Positions 22,601-35,200 are shown, counted from the stretch's first letter. The stretch is DNA of 64,000 nt from Oscheius dolichura (GCA_932521035.1 OW051492.1:4774001-4838000), one strand, 5' to 3'. Made by a program: numbers and translations. The notes: a model not told the origin generated them from the sequence alone.

Positions 22601-23327
22601 GTCAGTGGCAATAGTAAGAACGTGGGAATGCTAAAACAACAAATATCTCCTCTTCTATTTATAGCCGATTTCACTGGGGATATGGGGAAGAAATCGATCC
22701 CCCGAGGAAATTTCTCTACTGAGGATAGATGGCATGAGATAACACATTGAATACCAAAGGAAACCTTTCCTGTTCCAACTTTTTGGAGAGATCCGCATTG
22801 GACAGGGCCACGGAGAATCCATCGGAAGCCATGTACTGACCCTTCTTCAGGAGACCATGCTTCTTCAAGGCGATGGCCAGGGCAGAACGGCACGCACCAG
22901 CCCGGAGGATGCGGGAGCCGCTGAAATGTCGAAATGTGTGTGGCTTAAAAAGAGTCTACTCGTCTTTCGGCCCTTTAGATAGGGAAAAGATCTTCTTCCC
23001 GGCGTGTGCCTCCACGGATAATCCATAGGGGTAGATCGTCTTGCCCTCCTCCACATCCACCGCGTAGTGATTACTCACCAGCTTCTCCTGAAAAACGCCA
23101 AATACCACCACCTCATGATGGGCTTACCGTCTTTTTTGATTGTCGTCGAGCCGGCGGCTGATGGGGAGACAGATACGGATGCTCTGGCTAAATAGTACTT
23201 TCGATGTTGAAGCCTCCCTCAATCGAACCTGTTTCGGTGGATAAATGGCCAGATGCGAAACGGTCTCGACCACAGGACTCTCCGTTCGCTTTGACATTTT
23301 GCTAGAGGCTGCTTTAGTACTTGGCAT
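19650..23327 (-). CDS. Argonaute protein, first of two paralogues
   Basis: Small-RNA-guided silencing protein. It starts at ATG 23327 (MPSTKAASSKMSKRTES), continues through the N domain (VSNHYAVDVEEGKTIYPYG) and a PAZ region near 22100, then MID (KMNVKMGGINYTIIPE) and PIWI. PIWI catalytic positions look preserved: Asp in GYDVSHPTG (near 20760), Asp in VVLRDGVSTGQF (near 20500), and Asp in PEPVYQADLYA (near 19950) where animal AGO2 has His. A Glu-finger candidate lies in the LPREEQVNHEI segment. About 15 introns of 35-50 nt are apparent. Family similarity ends near 19740 (EEMSNRLSYKAPHW), but the frame stays open to 19375 across the end of the TWK gene, so the true 3' end is uncertain. It lies 0.7 kb downstream of the second Argonaute on the same strand. 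Confidence 0.88.
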
Positions 23328-24051
23328 AGCTCTGCAAAAGTGAGGTGACAAGTTTAAAGTTAAAGTTAATGAGTGGACAGTAGGACGAGAGGGCCAGCTT
23401 TTATAAGGAGCGGTGAGAAATGGACAAGGGGGCGTTTCCCGACAACAATTATGAAACCGGGGTACTGTTCTATTTTAGAGCTTCGACGGCGCCTAATTCT
23501 TTGATTTTTACGTATTCCTGGGAGAAAGAAAGATGACAAGACAATAAAACTGTAGATGGTATGGATTGATGTGTATGCTGTATACCGTCTCCCTCTGGTA
23601 CACAGGGAGGAAGGGGTCTCTCTCATAAATCTCAATATATTATGCTTTGTTTATGAATTTCTACGCATAATGACAAATGTAACAAGTCGACGTGTCTCTG
23701 CGGCCGCCACAGAGACCAACGAGCACAAAAAACACCTCGGGAGAAAGCGAAAGCCGCGAACAACAAAATGGGCTTGCAGGTGGCACGAGGTAGATGCTCC
23801 CCGTCAGCTGATGGTGAGCTGTCCTTTGCACAGGGGACAATACTGTGTCATTGTTGCAGCCTGTCCCTGGGACTTAAACGATACGAAGCCCCCAGGGCCC
23901 AGTTTGCTGCTAATTATCACGTGTGTGCCCTTTCTCTCTCCACAGATACCAAGAATAGTACAAAATGAATTTATTATTAGTTTATATCTCGATTTGATAC
24001 ACCGGTATTGAGCATCACAAGGTGGCAGGAGGGGGACAGGAGGGGGACAGG
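23328..24051. other. Region between the two Argonaute genes
   Basis: Contains the Argonaute-1 promoter and the Argonaute-2 3' UTR, with two copies of AGGAGGGGGAC at 24030-24052. A reverse-strand AATAAA lies near 23965-23970. A short reverse frame (about 23805-23960) ends CPLCKGQLTIS and has a coding look, but it has no good ATG and no identified family. Confidence 0.4.
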
Positions 24052-27000
24052 CTAGGCATTGATACGGCATCCCTGAAGAGGGGTTCCTTTGAAGCAGAGG
24101 TGTCTCGTCAACTCTTCGTAATCGATAGGAGGCGAGACGTACAGGATTTTGTTCCAATTTCTCAATCTCGGGAAGTCGTGGAGCTCTCTAAATTTAATTG
24201 GATTAGGAGAGATAAAAACGGAACTGACTCATAGACCTTGAAGAGGTCTTTTCCTCGCTTGGCCCATTCGTCGGCCTGGTAGGTCGGCTCCGGGAGACTG
24301 ATAGATCCGGCAAAGATCTGGAAACTCTACAGCTCGGGAACAAAGGCGAATACCTGGTGGTTGAAGGAAAGGGCAAACAGGAAGGCCTGGAGCTTATCCT
24401 GGGTCTTGTTCTTGTCGTCCTTGTCCAGGTCGTACTTCAACACGTGGTACGAGGGGAATTTTCCGGTGCCCTGAACAGATTGTCTCATTCCCTCATTAGT
24501 CTCTTCCTGCCTGATTGGCTCGGTGAGGCTGCATGTAGAAATGGGTCATGTCCTTCCGGACCACTTTGTCATCCGCCACCGTCCCCGGTAGGGCATTTTG
24601 GAAGTTGCCATTGCTCTCGAGGGCAAACCTCTTGCTGTGCCTCTTACAAACCACAACTACTACGTAATTGGGCTGCCACTCCTGGACATTGGGGATGGTT
24701 TCCTCCTTCATGTTTTTGAACTCCTCCACGCCGTCCTGGAATGCGGGGAACTCTTTGTTGAGGACCTGAACAAGGGAATAAAAGTAATTATAAGAGAGCC
24801 CTACCATATTATACTGGCCCTCGGACACCCCGTCCCTGATGAGGAAGATGTTCTCTGGCAGGCGTCCTCTGTTCTCATAGAATAGCTCCAGCATCCACTT
24901 GATCCTCTCGGTCAGGATAATGTCGCTGACCTCCTCCTTCTTGGGCAACTGATAATGGTAGTCGCCGATGAATGTCTCCGGGTTCTTCGCACCGTTGAAT
25001 GACATCTGAATTCTCGGTTTACAGTATTCAACAATCCACCTACCCCGACAACACTGGCCTGGTTCGGCGGCTTCTTGTCTATTCGATCGTCGTGGGACAT
25101 GCCAGTCGGATGGGCCACGTCATACCCGATAATCAGACTCTTCCCATTGGAGATCCAGTCGCTCTTCCTGAAATGCCATCTCTGATCAGTTCAGAAGTTC
25201 AATTTACGCGTATTCATCCGGCACAATACTGTAATTGATGCCACCCAGTTTGCAGTTCATCTTGTGGAGGACGTTGTCTCTAGTCTGCCCTTTGTAGGAG
25301 AGGTCTTTAGCCACCCGGATGGTCAGATGTTGGCTCAGAGTCAGGTAGTGCCGCTCGTAATACTTCAAGAAGCCTAAAAAGGAGAATAAAAAAGGAGATA
25401 TAAAACCGACCGTGGCTGTTGCTCTTCTCGTCGTCCACGTAGATGAGCAGTACCATTTTGCCGACCTTCTTCTGCTTCCTCCACTGAGCAACCTCCTCGA
25501 AGGCCGACTTCACCTTTGTGTGGCAGTCTCCTCCGTACGGTCCCATATCGAGACGATGCCAGTTGGCTATCTGGATGCCTTTCTCCCTGGCCGCCGCTTC
25601 CAGGGCCTTCTGCATGTCGTTGATAATATTTCCGGGGCAGTCAAAGGCCACGATGACGTCGTCCGCCTTGCCGGGCACAATGTAATTCGGGATCTTGAAC
25701 GATGCCTGAATTTTCACTGTATAAGACACTCCGGGATAAATACTTACGAATTCGGCAGATGGCTGGACCAGTTCGCTATTCATTCTATTGACTTGGATAG
25801 CTGGCATCTTCCGTCGGAAGCCTTCCACTTTCAAAGGCGTACGAGCAACCGAGACTCCGAATGCTCGGAGGATCTCGTGCTGGGGACTGGAGGAGACGAG
25901 GTCGAGAGCCTCCACCATTCGGTGGATCGCTTTGAAGCGGTCTTGAACCTTGGCAGCTCGGGGCTAAAACGGTTATGAGAGGGAGAAACGCCGTCTACCT
26001 TGTCGTCAATTTTGTGTTGAGGGACTCGCTGGTTTTTCGCCACCATTAGGAGATCCATAGGGTAATGGGAGGTTACAATTCTAGAGGAGTGGGTAAAAAA
26101 GAAGAAATGTGGCTACTCACTTGTTTCCAAACTTTCCTCTAACGACGATGGCCGGCCAGTGTCGTCTAACCTGGCTCAAGTCGATCTCCCCGAATCGGTC
26201 TGCTTCAAGTACAGGGATTTCCTGATTCCTAAATACAATCTTTGATTGAGGACACCTAAACTCTGGTTTACTTGAAATTCCTTTCAGTAAGTCGTCCTAT
26301 TGGAGTCGACGAGATGCCCGAAGCAGTAAATGATTTTTCTTGGCCTCCCGCAATAAAAGTGAACCTCATCCCTAAACCGCCATCTTTCTCGGAAGGGAGG
26401 ATTGAAATACCTTTAATGAACTGGTTGACCTTATGCCAAACGCCCTTGTTCCCAAAAGGAAACGGCCTTAAATTGGCCTCAGGCCAATTCAAGAGCTCCC
26501 GAATGGTGTTGATGACATTCTGGTGAATGTAGAACTGGCCGACTTTAGCTGAAATGGTTCTCGTTAGATATGGAACCCCGAAGAAACTGACAGTCAAGGA
26601 CGAGAGCAGGGACCATTCTGTTGCCCGTGGGCTCAATGAACACAATTCCTTTATTTATTCCCTCCTTCAGCTCTTGCCCATTTCTCAGTTTCAATCCTCG
26701 AGTATTCCGGGGAAACATCCTCCCGGAGCCGAATGCCACAAACTTCCCACTAAATATATCTATTATATGATAAAAGATGTCTCACCTCCTCAGGGCCGGC
26801 TCATTCGTCAGCACATCGAAGAAGCTCTGATGAGTTCTGTTAAGATTTCCCAGGTCTCGGTTCCGATGTTCTTCGGTAAAGTCGGCTATGTTGAACTCGT
26901 TCTCCGTGCCGATCTCGATGGCTATTTTTGTCGCCTCGGGCACAGTGATGGTCCGTCTAACGTCCTCGGGGAGATCGGCTATCGAGACATAAAGCACATT

Positions 27001-28803
27001 CGAGTGAGGCTTAAGGGCGGCCAGCAGGCTCTCGGAACTGTAGAGCATGGCTGCTCCGTCGTAGAGGGTGGCCTCCCCAGTTCTCAGGATGTTGTATGCC
27101 TCGAGGGCCGCCCTGATCGCCGCCACACACGTGTCTGCCCTCTGCATCTTATTCGCCCTGAAATATCAATTCCAAAGAAGTCTGATTGAATAACTTACGC
27201 TCCCTTGGATAGATTGACTTGTCGCCCATCGGCCGCGATGATTTTCATGTCGATGTCGTAGTGGTAGACGGTCTTCTGTTGTACTTGGAAGGGGAACATG
27301 TTCGTGGTCAAGATGACCTTTTCCTTGTCGTGCCTGTTGGCCGGTCGCATGGGGGCATCCACTAGCAGTCGGGATGTAGGCTCTGTATCCCTTGAGGTCC
27401 CCTGCTGGTCATATAATAAGGAGATAAAAGAAATGATACCTGGAGGCTCAATTGATTGGCTGCCTCTGTGAGGACATTGATGGGCGGAGAAGGAGGACAG
27501 GAGGACGAGGGGGTCTGGAGCGGGGTTATGGAGAGGGTGGAGGAGGCAGTAGACAGAGCTGGCGACTTGGCCCGAGACATTTCGACAGACGACGTCGACT
27601 CTGAAAAGATGGAGGTCCTATTTGTTCAAGGTATTTGATCAAAATAAAGCGTGGCTGTGCCATGAACTGAGTAAGCTGTGAGACGACACGCGTCTTATCG
27701 TAAATTTCGTAAACCAACCTGGAGAAATGTCCCTGCTCCTTTCAGGCAGACCCTGAGAAGACGACCCGGACTGTTCGAACACCGGCATACTCCATCGGTC
27801 GTTTTCTTGGGCATCGCCTTGAGATGAACCCTGGGAGGAGCGGTACTCGTCCGGTCTTACCCAATTGGAAAACGGATTGTGCTGTTCTTGTTGACTATTG
27901 AAGTTGCCCCCGCGTCCTCGTCGTCCTCTCGGTCCTATCCCATACATTATAGCGGTCACATAAAGGGGACTCACGATATTCATCCGGTGACATCTGGTCC
28001 CCCTGGAAACCATTCGAGTTGTCGAAGTTCTGCCGGTTGCGATTGTCCCGAGGTGGAGTTCTTTGGCCAAATCCTCCTCCTCCCCATCCTTCGTCCCTAT
28101 AAATTAAGTTAAAAACAGAGAATAGACCAAGCTAACCCGAATCCTCCACGTCTGTCGTTCCTCTGGGGGGAGTCCCGGTTGTTCTCCGGGTACCTGTCCC
28201 TCCCGTTGTCCTGGCGATAGTTTCGTTGCTCGTACCGATCGTTGTCCCGTCGATCGTAATTGTTGTAATTCCGCTGGAATCCTCTGTCCCGGTCGTCTCG
28301 ATGGTATTGGTTGTCATTTCTATTAGCCAATAAAGATGTAAAAGTCAATCGTACCTCCTGTATCCGTAGCGATCGTTGAATCCGTTCCTATCCTGATTAT
28401 GTCCACCGAATTCCCTTCCATCCTGTCTATAGTTGTCTCTCTCTGGTCTAAAATGCCGTGTCCCGTATAAAATCCCCTCGCCGGCTTACCTGTACTGGTT
28501 GTCCTCTCGATATCGGCGATCGTCCCGGTATTCTTCCTGGTTCTGTCGATACTTCTGTTGATATTCCTGCCTGGATCCATTGTCCCTCTCTTCTCGTCCA
28601 TTGTTCCAGTTGCCATTGCTATGATTTCCTCTGAATTCTCCTCCTCCACCTCGTCCTCTTCCTCGCGAATTCCCCCATTCACGGTCGCCTCTTCCTCTAA
28701 AAATCGTCCCCTTTTGTTTATATATAACTGGCAATGTTTACCGCTGTCCATTCGAGAAATTTCCTCGTCGGCCGCCTCTGTTTTGATTGCCGTATTCGGA
28801 CAT
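24052..28803 (-). CDS. Argonaute protein with long RG-rich N-terminus, second paralogue
   Basis: From ATG 28803 (MSEYGNQNRGGRRGNFSNGQ), several exons encode about 330 residues rich in RGG, RDD, NRD and YR motifs. They splice in frame (SP-ESTSSVEMSRAKSP) to a typical Argonaute body. That body has an N domain (KEKVILTTNMFPFQVQQKTV), a PAZ region (LNWPEANLRPFPFGNKG), MID (KMNCKLGGINYSIVPDE) and PIWI. PIWI Asp residues are seen in GYDVAHPTGMSHDD, LIRDGVSEGQYNMV and PEPTYQADEWAKRG. It ends HLCFKGTPLQGCRINA at TAG 24052. N-terminal RG motifs are known in nematode CSR-1, WAGO and PRG proteins. Alternatively the RG part is a separate upstream cistron ending at 27639, with the Argonaute starting at ATG 27580 after a TTTTCAG trans-splice-like site. 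The join is in frame, so one gene is preferred. Confidence 0.85.
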
Positions 28804-28853
28804 TTCTGCTTCGAAGCTAAATGCTTGATGTATTTTATGATTTGGTGAAGAAT

Positions 28854-28873
28854 AGAGAGAGAGAGAGAGAGAA
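28854..28873. repeat. (GA)n microsatellite
   Basis: A run of GA dinucleotides just upstream of the Argonaute-2 start, on the plus strand. Confidence 0.9.
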
Positions 28874-29163
28874 AGGAGCAAAATGGCTTGAAATGGCCAA
28901 AAGCCAAAAAGCGGTGACATCGATTGGAGGTGGGAGGAGAAATCTCCATTGCGAAATTCAAATGGGGTGAGAAAATCGAAGCTCAATAAAGCCAAAAAGC
29001 AGGAATTGCGATTTCTTCCAAAAGCGCAACTGACCCATGGCGACGGCAAATGCGTCCCCTGTCTGCGTCTCTCCTATCTTATCGGCTCGCCTACTTCCCC
29101 CTTTTCGTAACCCCTTTACAGTCCGTATTCCTCGCTTGTTTCGTAAAGATTCGAATATTTATT

Positions 29164-30414
29164 CTACTGTATCACTAGCTGTTGATCGTCCGGCACTCCG
29201 TACTTTGTCTTGTGCTCGTCGAACAGCTTGGTCAGCTCCTCGCAGTACTTCCTATGCAGCTCGTCCACCTGCTCCCTCGTCGGGTTCTCTACTTTCTCAA
29301 CCGGGATAGGTCTCCCCACGACGGTGTCAATCGGCTTCCGGAAGGGAAGATAGCCAAAAGTATACTGAAATATCTATCGACTCCTCCTTGAAGTGATACG
29401 TACCTGAAGCATTCCCCTTCCGTGGAAAATGGGCCAGGAGATGCCGATTTTCTTCTTCCAGTATTCTTGGAAATTGCGTAGTTTCGATCCTTTCGGATTT
29501 TCAACCTAAAAAGTTCAATCCTCACAAAAAGGATAAATAAAACCTGCTCGAAGACCTCATTTTCCCCGAACGAATAGACTGGGAGGAGGTGAGCCCCGGT
29601 CTTCAGCGCCTCTCGGACGAATCCTTTTCTGGAGGCCAAGGTGAGGGTATGGTAGCCGGGATGTGCATCAAGAGCCTCTTCCGCCCCTCCTGTATCGGGT
29701 TGATATCATGAATTCCCTTCTGCACTCACCAATTACGAGAACACAGGCTCTGCCGGGGCCACAGTTAGTCAAGGTGTACTCGAGGCTCTCCCTCGAACAA
29801 TCGATGCACCCATTCAACAACAATAACTCCCTTCGGATCGGCAGGGTGAAGTTACTCTTCAACGTGCACAAACTGAACTTTATTCCCGGGAACTGAAAAT
29901 ATTCATTTGAATAGGAAAACACAGCGACCAACCTTTTCGCTGGCATGTGTCCCGTCCGTGCCGAAATTAGCATAGGCGGACATGGCGATGATGCCGTGTG
30001 GGTGGATGCCCACGAGGTAGTTCTTGTCGGCCGGGAGATCCACGGTCTTGTGGAGGGTGATCGGGAAATACTCGGCAAACCACTCGTGGACACGCCATCT
30101 GAATGAGACTATAGGGGGGAAGAGGACGGGGACGAGTACTTTCGATACTTCTCACTGGGATATCCTCCCCGGCTGGGGGAGTCCTTGTCGAAATAGTACC
30201 AGATGGCATAGATGGCGATGATGTGCCATTGAAAGGAGAGAAACTGAACAGGGAGTATTCAACGGGGCTAGGGGGCGGGTCTCACCAGAACAATGGGAAG
30301 GATTAGACAGATGATAGCGAAGATATAAGTAATGAAAAAGTGGTGGAAAACAGCGAAGAGACCCCTCCGCCTCTCCCAGGGCACTCCAATAAGGGGGACC
30401 CACTCGATACTCAT
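29164..30414 (-). CDS. Diacylglycerol O-acyltransferase 2 (DGAT2 family)
   Basis: ER enzyme that makes triacylglycerol from diacylglycerol and acyl-CoA. The ATG at 30414 sits in GCCACCATG and opens [18 protein letters not shown], followed by membrane segments [16 protein letters not shown] and [13 protein letters not shown]. The catalytic HPHG occurs in [13 protein letters not shown] (near 30000), and the second family block is [20 protein letters not shown] then [10 protein letters not shown] (near 29600). [17 protein letters not shown] and the C-terminal [20 protein letters not shown] are also diagnostic. It ends DDQQLVIQ at 29164. The length of about 335 aa is normal. Introns are about 35-50 nt. 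It begins 168 nt after the SDR stop on the same strand, so the two may be co-transcribed. Confidence 0.94.
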
Positions 30415-30582
30415 GGTGGCGACTGGGTTCAAGAGGAAGACACCTGCCGATAAGACACAAACATTGATCTGTGTGCTGTTTACGCGAGAACAGTTGACCC
30501 CGGCACATTGTACCCAGCGGTGGCCGATGGAAGGAATCGAAGATGGGCATTTCCTTCTGTAGAAGAATTGATTCAGATTGAT

Positions 30583-31766
30583 TTATTGACTTTTGAGGAC
30601 AGCTGGGAGGGGATTGCCGAGTACCAGTTCGCTGCTTTGGAAGAGGAGGTCCTGGAGACGGGAGGGGAGGACGGAAAGCGGCCCCCATCTGAAAGTGTTC
30701 GATTGAAAATAGAAGGGGCAGACACTTACACAAACTTGGAGTCATTTCCCACTTGGTATCTGGGTCTGGGGAAGCGCGACGTGAGGGCGTGGTAGTAGTC
30801 GTCGACGACGAGTTCAACTCTGTCGGAGCCTATCTGCTCCAGGAACTTCCTCATCCGGATGTGACTCTCCTGCAGGTACTCTATCCCATAGGCCTCCTTG
30901 ACTTCTGAGGGTGCCCTGCTCCAGACGGAGTCGATCACAGCCTGGAAGTATTGAACAACCGTGCTCTGCTACCATACCGCGACGTGTTTGTGGTCGGTGA
31001 GATTGGTGTTGAAGAAGCCGGGCTCCAAGACGCAGACCTTTACTCCCCATGGTTGTAGTTCCCTCCTGGATAGACTCAATTATCTGTCAGGATAGGACGT
31101 ACCGGATGGTGTCACAGTATCCAGACGCGGCATACTTCGACACGGTGTAGGGCCCGTTGGCGGGGATGGCGACCCTCGAGCAGATGGAGGTAACCACTAC
31201 AATCCGTCCCTTGGTCTTCTTCACGAGATCCTTCAAAGCGTGGGTCACTCGAACTATTCCCCATACGTTCACTTCGGCCGTCTATATCTTTGAGTACAGG
31301 AGGACACTGAGGGACCACCTTTTTGTAATCGTTAACTGTCAAGAAGTCGTCGACGAAGGCCGATCCCACAATTCCTGCGTTGTTGACCACGCCATGTAGT
31401 CCTCCGTACTGTTTGGTCTTCTCTTCCAGCAGCTTCTTCGCCTTCTCCACGCTCTCGTCGCTGGCCACGTCCACGAGGATAGTCTCCAATTTCCCGGAGA
31501 GATTTCTCGACTCTTTCCGGAGTTCTTCAGCTCCTTTCTCTGTCAGGCAACCGGCGAAGACGGGCATTCCTCGAGAGAGACATTTCAGGGCCAGTAGATG
31601 GCCGAATCCTGGAGAAGAGGAGGAATGCTACTGGAGGAGAGCACCTACCCGTGTCACAACCGGTTATGAACACGGCTTTGTTGCGGAGATCGCCGAGTTC
31701 GAGATGCTCCAGGAGGTAGACGACAATGAAATAGATGGCAATGAGAAAAAATAAGAAGACGAACAT
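30583..31766 (-). CDS. Retinol-dehydrogenase-like short-chain dehydrogenase/reductase (SDR)
   Basis: NAD(P)-dependent oxidoreductase of the RDH/17-beta-HSD6/DHRS9 type, acting on retinoids or steroids in that family. ATG 31766 gives an N-terminal membrane anchor (MFVFLFFLIAIYFIVVYLLE). The cofactor motif TGCDTG-FG is split by a short intron. NNAGI is near 31375. The active-site Ser lies in VVVTSICSRVA and the catalytic YTVSKYA near 31150. GVKVCVLEPGFFNT follows. The last exon (KFVWGPLSVLPSRLQDLLF) ends at TAA 30583, which overlaps an AATAAA. The length of about 320 aa is complete. An in-frame GTG 24 nt upstream is not a credible eukaryotic start. The substrate cannot be read from the sequence. 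Confidence 0.93.
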
Positions 31767-31907
31767 GGATGGCAGGAGGAATAATAACACCGATAAGGAC
31801 GACGGAGTTATCGGCGATCAGAAAAGGCTAGACTCGACTCCCGCGGGGAGGATAAGCTCCGATGAACCCTCGGGACATTCCGAAGATCCCCGGGTGGTAG
31901 TAACCTG

Positions 31908-32201
31908 TCAGTGTTCCATTTCGGGCTGTTCAAATAGCCCTATTTGTGGAAGTGCTTCCCAAAAACATTTTTTATCCCTAGAGACGTCATCAGTTGCTGC
32001 TTTTTTGACTGTATCCACACAAAATACCCACTCAGTGTAAACAACTCCTTCCAATTTCCTTCTAGGATTTACCAGGTACTCCAAATGGACGAAGAAGGCG
32101 GCTCTTCCTATCAGAATATACACTCCACTCGAAATAACCTCTGCCATGTTTACGTAGAGTTCGTCCATCCGTATAAATAATACAAACGGATTGTATTCCA
32201 A
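31908..32201 (-). CDS. Possible small hypothetical protein
   Basis: Open reverse-strand frame, about 97 codons, with a moderately hydrophobic segment (MAEVISSGVYILIGRAAFF) and a charged C-terminal half ending LFEQPEMEH. It lies upstream of the SDR gene on the same strand. There is no known domain and no supporting splice pattern. It could be a 5' exon, a lone small gene or chance. Confidence 0.25.
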   Translation of the reverse strand: MEYNPFVLFIRMDELYVNMAEVISSGVYILIGRAAFFVHLEYLVNPRRKLEGVVYTEWVFCVDTVKKAATDDVSRDKKCFWEALPQIGLFEQPEMEH

Positions 32202-35200
32202 AAACCAACGGATTGTGTTCTAAATTTGTCGACAAAGAAGGCAGCTCGGTCCTGACGTCAGATCACAAATTTCCGTCCCCAGGTAATTGACCGTCGTCTG
32301 CATACGAGGTTCCCTGCATCCTCCCTGCCCGTTATCTCACCAGATTGCCAGCTCCGAAGCTCTATTATTATTTTTTTGTTGATATGTCAGATACGGTGCT
32401 CCCCCTGCTCTTTCGTTTAATCAGTAGCTATGAAATAAGTCAACCCACAGAAGGTCTCTTCCCCTTTACAGATAACCGAGCTCTTTGTGCTACTACCGGT
32501 CATTTACTGCTTTGTGACGTCCGCAGCAACGTGGTGTTGCACAAGCAGGCGGTGCTGATAAAACGGAAGAGATACTCCGACACTCCCCCCTTCCCTGTTG
32601 TACTTAGATCACGCGACCCGCCGGGTTGATTCGGAACCCACGTCGACCTTGACAGCCAACTGTAAGAGAGTTTAACGAACTACGGCCACTGCACCCCCAA
32701 ATAGTTCTCGTCCTCTCTGTTTATTCTGGCCATATCCCAACTTTACGGTTCACATCCCCTCGAGGAGAGAATTGACAAGGTTTGCACAGAAGAAGGGGAT
32801 TAGGACGATAAGGAACAGCTGATGAAAGGGCCGCCAGATAGGGCAACTTCCCTATCTTCGTAAGCTCGACGGGCAGTGCAACGGACAGACAATGGCCATT
32901 AGCAGCGGCAGCTAGAAGAGGCATCGCTGTCGACCATACCTGGTCGGTCTTTGAGCCGTAGATTCTGATCATTCGCGGGTAGCGGTGTTTTGCTTCTTCG
33001 GCTGCCATACGGCGCCCTGCCTATCTGCGAGATCTCCGCCGGAAACCCGCTCACCGTTTCGGCGGTTCGAAGATGTTTATTCTCGTTGCAATCGATGCTC
33101 GAAGAGGCATTTCCATTTCCCGGGGTCAGACGCCCCTGTTTATCCCGCCAAACTCCCCGTCCCATCTGGCGTGGTCGTCGGGTCTGCCGTCCATTTGTCT
33201 TCGGATTCCACGCTTGTCTCCTTGTCCTCGTCGTCCCGTGACCTTCCTTATCCCCAATCCTCCTCTGCCGTCATACGGTACCTCCCATATAAAGGCCTTT
33301 CCCCCCTCCTTTATTACAGTCTCGCCTGTGAAAATTCGCCCCTCGCGGCAGACGAGCGGTTTCGGGTGCTTTTTGGTTGCTTGTTTCGGCATCTTCCTTC
33401 CTTCCGTCTTTCCTTCTTTCCATTTTCCCCGTTCCACAGAAAAAAAAAAGAATTTGTTTAGTTGAATTCCTAACTGGAACTGAGGGGGGAGGACTATATT
33501 AACACAGTCCCCCTTACGGCATAGATCTCCACCTCGAGTCGGGCGAATGCCTCGTGCCCCCTCTTCGGTTAATATTCCCTGCCACGCTTTATGATGCGGA
33601 TCTCTACCGGGACCGATAGTTCCCCATAAAGGGGACCCGGACGACAGTCCCCCTGTCCTTATCTTACCTCCCGGCCAATGTCTCCTAGAACTGTCCGTTG
33701 TACAAACAGATCCTTAGATTTTATGTGTTTTCGAGCGTCTTCGGTCACGGCAGCCCCACCCACTCCCCCTTTCTTTGCTTCTCCTTCCTTGCTGCTTCCA
33801 TTCTCGTGTTCTTGTGACGTCAACTTCCGTTGCATCCACTGAAAGATGAGCCATTTCCCCTTTGAAAAATTCAACTTTTCAATGGTGGGGGAGAAGGGGG
33901 GGCTGACCAAGCCAAGCGCCCCTCTCTCTTTTACGGCAGCATCCGTGTTGACATTTCTAAATAGGCGGCGAGGCTGGATCAACAAGGACTGGGCCGGGGC
34001 CGGGGGGCTGCGGACCATGCGTCTTCTTGAGAAATTGCCACTACCAGGTAAACAGGCGGTGTGGCATCCTCTTCGCCTCTCCCTCACTCTCTCTTTGTGA
34101 TTAGTTTGTTTTCACGGGGACCTCCTCTCTCCCTCAAAAAGTTTCTTCAATGGTAAATGGCTGACAAACATCGCCGGAGATCGTCCACATGGCCCGGTCC
34201 AAGCAGATGTTCTCCATTACAGTTGACCTTTCGCTTCCCTCCTGGAGAAAACAAATCTTGGTTCCCATTTTGGGAAGTATTTGTGTTTTTCCTTAAAACG
34301 TGTATCTGAAGGTCGGGAAATTCCTCTATTTGGACTGTGGGGGGAGGGGATGCCCGCGAGAACACCCGGGGAACTTCCAGAAACATTTGAACCTCGCGAC
34401 CGGGCACACAATCCCCCCTCCGAAAAAGACTGTTCCCAGCTGGAAAATAGAATTCCATTTTGCATTGTCATTTCGTGCTTCTCCCTCCTCCGTCATCCTC
34501 CTACCCCCTGCCCCCTGTCCTCCCAATGGATTGCCTTCATGACAGTATAAAGTGCGTGTATTCTATTCATCTGCCCCCTTTCCGGCCTCCATTTAACCCG
34601 GTCCCCATTGATCCTCCCCGGGATTACTGTACGGGCTGGCTGTCTCAGTCGTTGTTCCTTTCCCTCTCACTCACTGATAGGCCCCCTTTTTGTTCCGCCA
34701 GCTGTTGTAGCTGGCTTGGGCAAAGTCTTCGTTGTTGCTTCTTTCGGGCCATCTTCATCCATCAGGCAGTCACTTTTTGCCCCTGACCATCCCCTTCGGC
34801 GAGGCGAGCCGAGGAGATCAGCCGACCACTGCTCTTGGCTATTTTAAACTGCCATTCACCGCTTCCCTGCCCTCTGTTCTCGCCCTTCCTTAGCCTACCG
34901 CCACTTATTATGTGTTGACGCGAATTGGGATGAATCAACCCTGTCCAATATATAAAATTGGACCCCTCAAAACGCGGCATTTCCTGTCAAATTCCCGAGG
35001 ACAAAGCCTGAGGGTCGCCCCCATTGTGGTTTTTGTTGGATGATGAGAAACAAGCCTCACCGAGAAGAATTCCGAGAATTACACACTCTCACTACCAGCA
35101 AGACTTTCCAGTTTCCCCTCGTCGGACTCCCGTGGTGCCGTGCGAGATCTCGGCGCTTCTCCTCTCCTCTCGCTCTGCCCCCAGTTGCCATTTCTGTAAT

